A DNA stretch of 15,160 bases, taken from positions 1-15,160 of the forward strand of contig JBDIAR010000082.1 of NCBI GenBank assembly GCA_039812545.1, given 5' to 3'. A model generated the notes under the pieces. It worked only from the letters and a program-made list of their open reading frames with translations, searched no databases and was not told where the DNA came from. Positions 1 through 7,652 of the stretch are shown here, piece by piece. How positions within the stretch are numbered: the first letter of the stretch is position 1; each line of letters opens with the position of its first letter. The position numbers and the translations under genes are program-made. This DNA is from JBDIAR01 sp039812545. GTDB lineage: Bacteria > Actinomycetota > Actinomycetes > Actinomycetales > Dermatophilaceae.

Positions 1-100
1 CGACACCGCCGAGGACGCGGTACGCGATGCGTGCGCGGCTCGCCTGGCGGTGACGTCCGGCGCCGGATCGGGGGCGGCCGCGTCGTCTGCGGCGCCGTGA
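1..100 (+). CDS. 3' end of an unidentified CDS (partial)
   Basis: Reading from base 2, a frame open from the window edge runs 32 codons and ends in TGA at 98-100. The tail is rich in Ala, Ser and Gly (DTAEDAVRDACAARLAV, then a low-complexity Ala/Ser/Gly stretch), which looks like an ordinary disordered C-terminus, and most third positions are G or C. The TGA overlaps the ATG at 100 of the methyltransferase (TGATG), the junction expected for translationally coupled genes, and this is the main reason to believe the frame is real. Nothing in these residues identifies a family. The methyltransferase frame is also open to the window edge, so the alternative is that this frame is not coding. Confidence 0.5.
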   Translation, partial: DTAEDAVRDACAARLAVTSGAGSGAAASSAAP

Positions 101-1221
101 TGGACCGGCGCCGACGACACCGAGGCACTGGGCCGCGGATTCCGTCGTGGCTACCGAGGTGGGAACGCGCGGGTGCGTATGCCGGTCTCGTGCTCCGTCG
201 CCTCGCCGATCGCACCCTGCCGCGCGAGATCCGAGTCTTCAATCTGGCGAACGGGATTGTTGCGACCGAGGTGATCAACGCCCTCGTCGACCTCGGCATA
301 CCGGATGCGCTCGCAGCCGGTGATCTCTCGCTCGACGAACTGGCCCGTCGGGTCGGTGCCGTACCCGACCCGCTGCACCGGGTCCTGCGGATGGCGGAGA
401 CGATGGGACTGATCCGGCTTCGCGCGGACCTGACCTGCTCGCTGACCCGGGCGGGCGAGGTGCTGTGCTCCGACACCGCCCGGATGAGCGTCGCGCCGTG
501 GGCCCGATACAACGCGGCGCCGGGCATCCGGCAGTGCTGGGCCGGCTTGGCCGATGTGGCCCGCACCGGGGTACCCCCGTTCGATCGGATCCACGGCATG
601 AGCGTGTGGGAGTGGTACGCGACGCATCCCGCCGAGTCGGAGGTGTTCCACGACGCGATGCGCGGGCTCACGGACTATTCGGGGCCGATGATCGCGGCCG
701 GGTACCCCTGGCCTCCTCGGGCGGTGGTGTGCGACCTGGCGGGCGGGGTCGGCTCGCTGCTCAGTCACGTCCTGCACCGTCGATCCGATCTGCGGGGAAT
801 CCTGCTCGACCACGAGCCGGCGCTCGCCGAGGCGGACGAATTGCTCGACCGGCGTGGCATCCGGGCGCGCGTCGACATCGTGACCGGCGACATCTTCCAC
901 CCGTTGACCGTCCGAGCCGATGTCTTCCTGCTCAAGGAGATCCTGCACGACTGGGACGACGCGGACTGCGAACTGATCCTTCGGCATACCGCAGCGGCCA
1001 TGGGGCCCGAGGACCGGCTCGTCGTCATCGAGATCCTGCACGGTCCGGTCCACGGCAACCCGGTCGTCCCCATCGCCGATCTGACGATGCTCACTCAAAC
1101 CAGCGGGGGTCGCCAACGCACCCTGGCCGAGATTGACGAGCTGTTCGCCGCCGCCGGTCTGCGGCGCACGAGGGCCTTCCCCACCGCGGTGCACACCCTG
1201 ATCGAAGCAACGCTGCGCTAG
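100..1221 (+). CDS. SAM-dependent O-methyltransferase (Methyltransf_2 type)
   Basis: A 373-residue class I methyltransferase of the O-methyltransferase family 2 found in secondary metabolism. It should transfer methyl from S-adenosylmethionine to a hydroxyl (sometimes N or C) of a small aromatic or polyketide-like substrate. The N-terminal 150 residues form the winged-helix dimerisation region (FNLANGIVATEVINALVDLG, then SLDELARRVGAVPDPLHRVL). The SAM-binding glycine-rich loop is CDLAGGVGS at residues 211-219. The family's catalytic histidine sits in LKEILHDWDDADC (H283). ATG 100 is chosen because it overlaps the upstream TGA as TGATG. GTG 97 is adjacent and possible, and ATG 31 would add 23 Arg/Gly-rich residues not typical of the family. 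No strong Shine-Dalgarno is visible, which fits coupling. The substrate cannot be told from the sequence. The oxidoreductase gene follows 36 bp downstream. Confidence 0.88.
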   Translation: MDRRRRHRGTGPRIPSWLPRWERAGAYAGLVLRRLADRTLPREIRVFNLANGIVATEVINALVDLGIPDALAAGDLSLDELARRVGAVPDPLHRVLRMAETMGLIRLRADLTCSLTRAGEVLCSDTARMSVAPWARYNAAPGIRQCWAGLADVARTGVPPFDRIHGMSVWEWYATHPAESEVFHDAMRGLTDYSGPMIAAGYPWPPRAVVCDLAGGVGSLLSHVLHRRSDLRGILLDHEPALAEADELLDRRGIRARVDIVTGDIFHPLTVRADVFLLKEILHDWDDADCELILRHTAAAMGPEDRLVVIEILHGPVHGNPVVPIADLTMLTQTSGGRQRTLAEIDELFAAAGLRRTRAFPTAVHTLIEATLR

Positions 1222-1245
1222 CGCCGCCGGGATCCCTCGTCCCGT

Positions 1246-1251
1246 TATGGT
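1246..1251 (+). promoter_or_regulatory. putative -10 box (TATGGT), leaderless start
   Basis: TATGGT fits the actinobacterial TAnnnT -10 pattern and ends 6 bases before the ATG at 1258, so transcription would begin on or next to the start codon. No Shine-Dalgarno precedes that ATG, which agrees with a leaderless mRNA. No clear -35 is visible. It would give the oxidoreductase its own promoter in the 36-bp gap after the methyltransferase. Confidence 0.45.
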
Positions 1252-1257
1252 TCGATC

Positions 1258-4200
1258 ATGGCGGCATACCAGCTGACGGGGCGCTTCGCTCCCGGGGGCC
1301 CGCCCGTGCTGCTCACCGGAGTGCAGGCGATCGTGCGCCTGCTCGTCGAGCAACGAGCCGCGGACCGGGCCGCCGGACGCGACATCGGTTTGTTCGTCAC
1401 CGGCTATCAGGGCAGCCCACTCGGCGGCCTGGACCGCCTTCTCGCCGGTATGCCGGATCTGCTGCAGCGTAACGCGATCCACTTCCGTCCGGCGGTGAAC
1501 GAGGAACTCGCTGCCACCGCGGTCTGGGGCAGCCAATCGCCGCTGCCGTCCGGAACCAGGCGCTATGACGGCGTCGTCGGCTTCTGGTACGGCAAGGCGC
1601 CCGGGGTCGATCGCGCGACGGACGCGCTTCGGCACCTGACGATGTACGGCGTCGATCCGCTCGGCGGGGTGGTCATCTTGGCCGGCGACGACCCGGCGGC
1701 CAAGTCGTCCACCGTGCCGGCCGTCAGCGAACGCACCCTGGCGGCTCTGGAGATCCCGGTTCTGTTCCCACGCAACGCCGCCGAGGTCATCACGCTCGGC
1801 CGACACGCGGTGGCCCTGTCACGGACGTGCGGAAGCCCGGTCGCGTTGAAGATCGTGGCCGACGTGGCCGACGGAGCCTGGGTGGTCCGACCGGAGCCCG
1901 CCGGCCCCGAGCCGGTGCGACCAGAACTCGTTCGTGACGGCACGCCGTGGACCTATCGACGACACGCGCCGGCGGTCGGCAGTGCCCGCATCGTGGCGGT
2001 CGAGTCCGAACTCGTGGGGCCGCGAGCCGAGCTCGTTCAACTGTATGCCGGGGCGAACCGACTCGACGTCGTCACCGTCGACGCCCCCGACGCACGCCTG
2101 GCGCTGGTCGCCGCCGGACCGGCATACGACTGCATGATGCAGGTCCTGCACGACTGCGGCATCGGCCCGCAAGCGTTGGCCGACAATGGAATCCGAGTCC
2201 TGCGACTGGGTCTGGTGCATCCGTTGGACCGCGCCGGCATCCGCGAGTTCGCCCGGGGGTTGCAGCGCCTCGTGGTCGTCGAGGACAAGACCGCCTTCGT
2301 GGAGACCCAGGTCCGGGAGATCCTGTACGACCTGCCCGATCGTCCGGAGGTGATCGGCAAGACCGACCGTGCGGGACGGGTCTTGATCCCCGCGGACGGG
2401 GAACTGACACCGGGGAGACTGGCCGAACCCCTGCGGCGTGCGCTGTCCGGCATCGTGGAGCTGAGGCTCCCGGCCGAACGTGATCCGTTGCCGTTGCTGG
2501 CGAACGGCCGGGTTCCGTACTTCTGCTCGGGGTGCCCACACAATCGGTCCACGGGTGTGCCCGAGGGATCGCTCGCCGCCGGAGGGATCGGCTGTCACAC
2601 GCTGGTGACGACGTCGCGACGCTCCGACAGCGCCGTCACGGCCTTCACCCAGATGGGTGGCGAAGGGGCCCAGTGGATCGGGCAGGCCGACTTCACCGAC
2701 GTGGACCACATCTTCCAAAACCTCGGCGACGGAACGTTCTTCCACTCCGGCCAACTCGCGATCCAGGCCTGCGTAGCGGCCGGCGTCAACATCACCTACA
2801 AGCTGCTCCACAACCGGGTCGTCGCGATGACCGGGGCGCAGGACCCGCAGGGGGCGCTGTCGGTCGGGGCGATCACGCGCAAACTGTCGGCCGAGGGCGT
2901 CGCCCGGATCATCGTGTGTTCGGACGAACCCGAGGGGTTGCGGGAGGAGGCGCTCGCCTCCGGAACCGCGGTGTGGCACCGCGATCGTCTCGACGAGGCC
3001 CAGCGACTCCTGCGAGACACTCCCGGGGTCACCGTCCTGATCTACGACCAACAGTGCGCGGCCGACGCCAGGCGGCGCCGGACCCGGGGGACGGCGCCGG
3101 CTCGACCGATCCGGGTGGTCATCAACGAGGACGTATGCGAGGGTTGCGGCGACTGTGGCCGGGTGAGCAATTGCCTGTCGGTGCGAGCGGTTCCGACGGA
3201 GATGGGCGACAAGACCCGGATCGACCAGACGTCCTGCAACAGCGACTATTCGTGTTTGCTGGGTGATTGCCCGGCGTTCATGACGGTGACGGAGCCGAGC
3301 GCCGAGGGCGCCAGTTCGGGCCGCTCCGCCGGCTCCGATGGCCCGGACCCGGATAGCCTTCCGCCGCCGGCGAGCCGGGAGTCGGTCGGCAATGTGCGGG
3401 TGCTACTCACCGGTGTCGGCGGAACGGGGATCGTCACGGTCAACCAGGTCCTGGCGACCGCGGCGGTCATCGCGGGATGGGACGCCGAACTGCTGGACCA
3501 GATCGGTCTCAGCCAGAAAGCCGGCCCCGTCGTGGGGCACCTGAAGATCGCGCAGTCGGACCTCGAACCGTCCAACCGGCTCAGCCCTGGACGGGCCGAC
3601 GTCCTCCTCGCGTTCGACCTGCTCACCCTGGCCGACCCCGGCAACCTCGGATATGCCGACCCGGCGCGGACGCGGGTCTTCGCCTCGACGAGCCGCACCC
3701 CGACCGGGCACGAGGTGTACGACCGGTCGGTGGCTCAACCTTCGCCCGAGGAGCTCCTGGAGCGAATCTCCCGACGGGCGAACAGAATCGAAACCGTCGA
3801 CCTGGCCGCGGCCGCGGCAGCCCTGCTCGGTGACACGGCCGCGGCCCATCTGCTCATCGTCGGCATGGCGGTGCAGGACGGTTCGCTCCCCATTCCCCCC
3901 GATGCGGTCGAGGAGGCGCTGGCGCTGAACGGGGCCGCCGTGGACTCCAATGTGTCGGCCTTCCGGTGGGGTCGGCTGCGGGTGGCCGACCCCACCGCGT
4001 TCGAGGCGGCGGTGGACGGTGCGCGCAGTCCCTCCACCGGTCTGGGCGAATCCGTTCCCGAGAGTGAGGAGTTCGTCCGCGCGGGGACACTTCGAGGGGA
4101 GGTGCGACGACTGGTCTCGATCCGCGCCGCCGAGCTGAGCGCATTCCAGGACGATCGGATGGCCCGGGACTACGTGCGGATCGTCGAACGCGTCGCAGCC

Positions 4201-4743
4201 CGGGAACGCCTCATCGGGACGCGAACCGAGTTCTCGGAGGCCGTCGCCCGCTATCTCTACAAGCTCACGGCATACAAGGACGAGTACGAGGTCGCGCGGC
4301 TGTTGTTGCACCCTCGCTCGCGGGCCTTCGTCGATGCCGCCGTCCCCGGCGCGTCGGAGCCGACCTTCCGGTTGCATCCGCCGATGCTGCGGGCTCTTGG
4401 GCGCGGCGGGAAGCTGCCGTTCGGCCCGGCGCTGCGACCGGCGTTGGCCGCGCTGCCGCCGCTGCGCCGCCTGCGGGGAACGAAGCTGGACCCGTTCGGG
4501 CGGACCGAGATCCGCCGGCTGGAGCGGGAACTGGTCCGGCACTACCGCGCGGTGCTGCACGAGCTGACGACGGGCTTGACGGACGAGTCTTACGACCGCG
4601 CGGTGACCTTCGCCGTCCTGCCCGACATGATCCGCGGGTACGAGGGCGTCAAGCTGGCGTCGGTGCGCAGGTATCGGGGGCGCCTGCGAGAGTTGGGTTT
4701 TCCCGACCTCTGGTGGGCGGCCGGATCAGTCGCGGAACCGTAG
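1258..4743 (+). CDS. Fused indolepyruvate ferredoxin oxidoreductase (IorA-IorB type, with DUF6537)
   Basis: A 1,161-residue single-chain 2-oxoacid:ferredoxin oxidoreductase, the usual length for the fused aerobic form. The family oxidatively decarboxylates aryl pyruvates such as indolepyruvate or phenylpyruvate to aryl-acetyl-CoA and reduces ferredoxin. The pyrimidine-binding region comes first (LFVTGYQGSPLGGLDRLL, about 45-62). CSGCPHN is at 423-429 and GGIGCHT at 442-448, and the thiamin diphosphate site is GDGTFFHSG at 490-498. The iron-sulfur segment has C627, C630, C633 and C639, then C660, C666 and C671. The gamma domain starts at VRVLLTGVGGTGIVT (about 712-726). The last 220 residues match the DUF6537 tail. 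The frame is intact and no key cysteine is missing. The start gives the family-typical YQLTGRF opening. The last 18 bp overlap the convergent aminotransferase. The exact 2-oxoacid is inferred. Confidence 0.95.
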   Translation: MAAYQLTGRFAPGGPPVLLTGVQAIVRLLVEQRAADRAAGRDIGLFVTGYQGSPLGGLDRLLAGMPDLLQRNAIHFRPAVNEELAATAVWGSQSPLPSGTRRYDGVVGFWYGKAPGVDRATDALRHLTMYGVDPLGGVVILAGDDPAAKSSTVPAVSERTLAALEIPVLFPRNAAEVITLGRHAVALSRTCGSPVALKIVADVADGAWVVRPEPAGPEPVRPELVRDGTPWTYRRHAPAVGSARIVAVESELVGPRAELVQLYAGANRLDVVTVDAPDARLALVAAGPAYDCMMQVLHDCGIGPQALADNGIRVLRLGLVHPLDRAGIREFARGLQRLVVVEDKTAFVETQVREILYDLPDRPEVIGKTDRAGRVLIPADGELTPGRLAEPLRRALSGIVELRLPAERDPLPLLANGRVPYFCSGCPHNRSTGVPEGSLAAGGIGCHTLVTTSRRSDSAVTAFTQMGGEGAQWIGQADFTDVDHIFQNLGDGTFFHSGQLAIQACVAAGVNITYKLLHNRVVAMTGAQDPQGALSVGAITRKLSAEGVARIIVCSDEPEGLREEALASGTAVWHRDRLDEAQRLLRDTPGVTVLIYDQQCAADARRRRTRGTAPARPIRVVINEDVCEGCGDCGRVSNCLSVRAVPTEMGDKTRIDQTSCNSDYSCLLGDCPAFMTVTEPSAEGASSGRSAGSDGPDPDSLPPPASRESVGNVRVLLTGVGGTGIVTVNQVLATAAVIAGWDAELLDQIGLSQKAGPVVGHLKIAQSDLEPSNRLSPGRADVLLAFDLLTLADPGNLGYADPARTRVFASTSRTPTGHEVYDRSVAQPSPEELLERISRRANRIETVDLAAAAAALLGDTAAAHLLIVGMAVQDGSLPIPPDAVEEALALNGAAVDSNVSAFRWGRLRVADPTAFEAAVDGARSPSTGLGESVPESEEFVRAGTLRGEVRRLVSIRAAELSAFQDDRMARDYVRIVERVAARERLIGTRTEFSEAVARYLYKLTAYKDEYEVARLLLHPRSRAFVDAAVPGASEPTFRLHPPMLRALGRGGKLPFGPALRPALAALPPLRRLRGTKLDPFGRTEIRRLERELVRHYRAVLHELTTGLTDESYDRAVTFAVLPDMIRGYEGVKLASVRRYRGRLRELGFPDLWWAAGSVAEP

Positions 4744-5895
4744 GTCCGCCCGCTCGAGTCGCTGCAGAGCCTCCACGAGGACCGCTGTCTCCTTGCAGAA
4801 CGCCCACCGGACGAGGTGGCGACCGGCTTCGATGTCGTCGTAGAAGACGCCCACCGGGATCGCTGCGACACCGGCCAGCTCCGGCAGGCGACGGCAGAAG
4901 GCATACGAATCCGGCCACCCGAGTCCCGAGATGTCGGAGAGGGCGAAATACGTTCCGGCAGGAGTATTCGTCGGGATCCCGATCCGAGAGAGCCCCTCAC
5001 ACAACAGATCCCGACGATCTCGAAGCGAATCGCGAAGTGCCACCGGCCAGTCGCCGTGTTCGCGCAGCGCCATCGCGACCGCGCTTTGCAGCGGACCGGC
5101 CGAGGTGAAGGTCAGCCATTGCTTCGCCGCCAGCACCGCGGACACCAGTGATGAGGGGCCGCAGGCCCAGCCCACCTTCCAGCCGGTGAAGGACCACGAC
5201 TTGCCGACCGAGGAGATGGTCAACGTCCGCTCGGCCATGCCCGGAAACGTGGCCGGCGGACGATGAGCGGGCCCGTCGTACACGAGGTGCTCGTACACCT
5301 CGTCACTGACGACGATCAGGTCGTGTTCGCGCGCGATGGCCGCGATGCCGGCCAGCTCGTCGTCACCGAAGACCGCGCCCGTCGGGTTGTGTGGCGAGTT
5401 GAGCAGGATCATCACCGTGCGATCCGAGACGGCCGCCCGCATGGCCGCCAGATCGAGACGGAAGTCGGGCCAGCGCAACGTGACGGGTCGGCGAATCCCG
5501 CCGGCCATCTGAATCACCGCGGCGTAACTGTCGTAATAAGGTTCGACGACGATGACCTCGTCACCGGGGTCGACCAGCGCCAGGACGGCGGCCGCGATCG
5601 CCTCGGTGGCGCCGGTCGTCACCACGATCTGGTCCGCCGGGTCGTATGCCAGTCCGTAGCGGGTCTGCTGGTGCTCGGCGATGGCCGTGATCAGGTCGGG
5701 CCGGCCGCGACCGGGTGCGTATTGGTTCTCGCCCTCGGCGAGCGCGCGCCGAGCACGCTCGACCACCGTGGCCGGACCGTCCCCGTCGGGGAATCCCTGT
5801 CCGAGATTGAGCGCCCCCGCCCGGTTCGCGATCGCGGACATCTCCGCGAAGATCGTGGGGCGGATCCCCTCCAGCCGGGCGGCAAGCGTTCGCAT
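4726..5895 (-). CDS. PLP-dependent aminotransferase, class I/II (DapC/YbdL type)
   Basis: A 389-residue fold-type I aminotransferase of normal length. It exchanges an amino group between an amino acid and a 2-oxoacid using pyridoxal phosphate in the cytosol. Visible landmarks are NLGQGFPD (30-37), NQYAPGRG (57-64), TTGATEAI (93-100), NSPHNPTG (166-173, with N170), SDEVYEHL (197-204, with D198), the Schiff-base lysine K232 in SSVGKSW, and the carboxylate-binding R363 in LVRWAFCK. From memory it resembles the mycobacterial protein Rv0858c, assigned as DapC (N-succinyl-diaminopimelate aminotransferase), and E. coli YbdL (methionine aminotransferase). Substrate is therefore uncertain between lysine biosynthesis and Met, aromatic or kynurenine transamination. 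ATG 5895 is supported by GGAG seven bases upstream, and the open frame upstream of it is antisense to the next gene. It is convergent with, and overlaps by 18 bp, the arylpyruvate oxidoreductase. Confidence 0.93.
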   Translation of the reverse strand: MRTLAARLEGIRPTIFAEMSAIANRAGALNLGQGFPDGDGPATVVERARRALAEGENQYAPGRGRPDLITAIAEHQQTRYGLAYDPADQIVVTTGATEAIAAAVLALVDPGDEVIVVEPYYDSYAAVIQMAGGIRRPVTLRWPDFRLDLAAMRAAVSDRTVMILLNSPHNPTGAVFGDDELAGIAAIAREHDLIVVSDEVYEHLVYDGPAHRPPATFPGMAERTLTISSVGKSWSFTGWKVGWACGPSSLVSAVLAAKQWLTFTSAGPLQSAVAMALREHGDWPVALRDSLRDRRDLLCEGLSRIGIPTNTPAGTYFALSDISGLGWPDSYAFCRRLPELAGVAAIPVGVFYDDIEAGRHLVRWAFCKETAVLVEALQRLERADLRFRD

Positions 5896-5949
5896 GGGTT
5901 CTCTCCTACGCCAGCCGGCCCCCGGGCGCAAGCCCGCGCCACGCGCGGC

Positions 5950-5963
5950 GGGGAGTTCTCCCC
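5950..5963. promoter_or_regulatory. Short inverted repeat in divergent promoter region
   Basis: GGGGAG-TT-CTCCCC is a perfect 6-bp inverted repeat with a 2-base centre. It lies in the 123-bp gap between the aminotransferase (-) and the WXG-like gene (+). It could be an operator shared by both. In sequence this GC-rich a 6-bp arm can occur by chance, so confidence is low. Confidence 0.25.
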
Positions 5964-5987
5964 ATGGCGGTTCGCCGACGGCATACC

Positions 5988-5993
5988 TAGGGT
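5988..5993 (+). promoter_or_regulatory. putative -10 box (TAGGGT) for the WXG-like gene
   Basis: TAGGGT fits TAnnnT and would place the transcription start near 6000, leaving a leader of about 19 bases that carries the AAGGGGG ribosome-binding site of the GTG at 6019. The box is bracketed by an inverted pair of the recurrent 8-mer: GGCATACC at 5980-5987 and GGTATGCC at 6011-6018. No clear -35 is seen. Confidence 0.35.
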
Positions 5994-6018
5994 GGGGCCG
6001 GAACGAAGGGGGTATGCC

Positions 6019-7149
6019 GTGGCGATCTACCGGAAGGGCGCCGATCCGGAGGCACTGCGTGCCGCTGCGGGCCGGATGGACGGGTTCGCCCGTGAGTTCG
6101 GCGCCGTGCGGACCACCGTCGACGGCGTGCTCCGCGCGCTCCCCAACGGCTGGGCCGGCTCGGACCTGCGGCGATTTGCGGAGGGGTGGCGCGGCGCCGC
6201 GGCCGAGGTGGATTCGCTTGAGCGCACCCTGCGCGACCTGGGGGAGGCCATGCGGCGCAACGCCACCGCGCAGGTGACGGCCAGCTCGGCGGGCGCCCCG
6301 GCCTGGATCGGTGGCGGGCTCCCCGGCGGAGAGCCGGGCAACCCGGGCGCCCCGCCACCTCCACCGCCCACGACGCCCCCGCCGGTCGACGGCTACGGGA
6401 TCGGCCCACCGCAGAAGCCGAATATCCCGCATGACGAGGACTTCGTGTACGGCAGCAAGTCCGCCGGTCCGGGCGACTACCTCTCGGCCGCCAAGTGGAA
6501 GGCGAAGCTGCTGGGGGGACGGGCGATCCGCTCCGAATTGGACGACGCAACGGCGATGTACGCCCATTACTGGGACAACAACGGCGAGCCGCAGCGGTTC
6601 GACTACGAGGAGGGGTACCGCGAGGACCAGGCCATCAAGACCAATGTCGACGGCGAGATCGCCCGGACCGCGGCAGCCGTTGACAAGCTGGCCGCGGGCG
6701 GGCAGACCTCCTTCTCGGTGACCGGGCCGGCGCACCCGGCGGCGGCGTATCCGAACACCGAGAACTGGCAGAAGACGATCGGCGCCTACCACCAATGGTC
6801 CAGCGCGGATGTCACGGTCAAGGACGGCATCGTCACGATGAAGGTCACCGTCCACGCCGAGGACTACTACAACTTCAACCGTGGTCAGTCCGACATCGCG
6901 ACCGGTGCGGGGGACAACGAGAACGGCCGGTTCACCGAGATCGGCTGGGCAAGACCGTTCCCCACCAGCGGGGACGTCACCCGCGAGATCAGCTGGCCGG
7001 TCGGCAGTCCCCCGCCTTCGATCGATGCGCCCCCCGGCGACGAGGCCCGCAATCCGGGTCGGGAAGACCGCGGCGACGAACGCGGCAACCCACGCCCCGG
7101 CATACGGCCGGACAACGACCGATCCACCGGCCCGGTTACGCTGCCCTGA
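6019..7149 (+). CDS. WXG100-like protein with Pro-rich linker and uncharacterised C-terminal domain
   Basis: 376 residues. Residues 1-95 look like a WXG100/ESX-type helical hairpin: two amphipathic helices around the turn NGWAGSD (WAG at 45-47), with no signal peptide. Residues 99-125 are a Gly/Pro linker containing six consecutive prolines. Residues 135-330 form a compact domain rich in Tyr, Trp and Asn, with MYAHYWDNNGEP at 180-191, DYYNFNRGQSDIATG at 282-296 and ENGRFTEIGWARPF at 301-314. The tail after 330 is charged and probably disordered. No cysteine is present. The layout resembles actinobacterial type VII secretion substrates and polymorphic effectors. From memory, related C-terminal domains with a YN(F/W)..G...NGRF-like pattern occur in many such proteins without known activity. 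GTG 6019 follows AAGGGGG by six bases; upstream extension would be antisense to the aminotransferase. It is coupled to the lipoprotein by TGATG. Secretion and effector role are inferred. Confidence 0.8.
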   Translation: MAIYRKGADPEALRAAAGRMDGFAREFGAVRTTVDGVLRALPNGWAGSDLRRFAEGWRGAAAEVDSLERTLRDLGEAMRRNATAQVTASSAGAPAWIGGGLPGGEPGNPGAPPPPPPTTPPPVDGYGIGPPQKPNIPHDEDFVYGSKSAGPGDYLSAAKWKAKLLGGRAIRSELDDATAMYAHYWDNNGEPQRFDYEEGYREDQAIKTNVDGEIARTAAAVDKLAAGGQTSFSVTGPAHPAAAYPNTENWQKTIGAYHQWSSADVTVKDGIVTMKVTVHAEDYYNFNRGQSDIATGAGDNENGRFTEIGWARPFPTSGDVTREISWPVGSPPPSIDAPPGDEARNPGREDRGDERGNPRPGIRPDNDRSTGPVTLP

Positions 7150-7649
7150 TGAAACGCTGCCCCGGCTTTCGACGGCAGACGGCGGCCGGGATCGCCCTGG
7201 GCGTCGGGGCGCTCGCGGGCTGTTCCCCGGCTGAACCGGTCGTCCCACCCACCACGAGGAGTGTCATGTCGACAACGGCAATCAAGCAGGGCACCGGCGA
7301 GGTCCGCCACGACCTGGGCCCGTTGACGTCGCGGTTCTCCGCGCTGGGGACGCCGGTCAGTGCCACCTGGCTCTCGGGCACACTCGCGGGAGAGGCGCCC
7401 GGGCCCTCGACGTACTGGATCGACGCGGTCGTCCACGTCCAGCCCGACGTGGCGGCGGAGTTGCGGGCCAAGGCGACCGGGCCGGCGCCCGAGCGTCCGG
7501 ACGTCGTCGAACCGCTGCGCGCCCTGCAGCCGGACGGGCTGCTCGTCGGTCCGCAGCTCGACGCCGCGTTCGCCCAGGGGCGCTTCCGGGCGACGGCCCA
7601 TATCGCCAAGGACGCCGATGTGGTCGTGCTGACGGCACTGGGCGAGTAG
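7149..7649 (+). CDS. Small lipoprotein, coupled to the WXG-like protein
   Basis: 166 residues with a type II signal peptide: a basic N-terminus (MKRCPGFRRQ), a hydrophobic core (TAAGIALGVGA) and the lipobox LAGC with C25 as the lipidated cysteine. The mature protein should be tethered to the outer face of the membrane. After a Pro/Thr-rich spacer comes a globular region starting DLGPLTSRFSALG, with VSATWLSG and GPSTYWIDAVV. I associate this with uncharacterised actinobacterial lipoproteins, from memory and not certain. The ATG overlaps the TGA of the WXG-like gene (TGATG, 7147-7151), so the two are co-translated, probably in near-fixed ratio. An immunity or anchoring role for the neighbour is inferred from this context alone. 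It converges on the AEC permease gene with three bases between the stops. Confidence 0.82.
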   Translation: MKRCPGFRRQTAAGIALGVGALAGCSPAEPVVPPTTRSVMSTTAIKQGTGEVRHDLGPLTSRFSALGTPVSATWLSGTLAGEAPGPSTYWIDAVVHVQPDVAAELRAKATGPAPERPDVVEPLRALQPDGLLVGPQLDAAFAQGRFRATAHIAKDADVVVLTALGE

Positions 7650-7652
7650 CCG

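Noticed and set aside
151..1806. Long minus-strand open frame (551 codons) opposite the methyltransferase and oxidoreductase
   Set aside because: It is antisense to two well-supported genes and its translation is Arg/Gln/His-rich with no family motif. Long antisense frames are usual at this GC content.
3403..4560. Minus-strand frame of 385 codons opposite the oxidoreductase 3' half
   Set aside because: It lies wholly within the gamma domain and DUF6537 coding region and has low-complexity composition; a shadow of the real frame.
5924..5940. Riboswitch or attenuator upstream of the aminotransferase
   Set aside because: Only a 4-bp GGGC/GCCC stem and generic GC-rich pairing are visible; no conserved aptamer features.
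5263..6018. N-terminal extension of the WXG-like protein back to 5263
   Set aside because: That part is antisense to the aminotransferase. GTG 6019 has a good ribosome-binding site and starts the WXG-like fold directly.
5896..7248. N-terminal extension of the aminotransferase up to 7248
   Set aside because: It would be antisense to the WXG-like gene and the lipoprotein. The enzyme's family start is at 5895 with GGAG seven bases before it.
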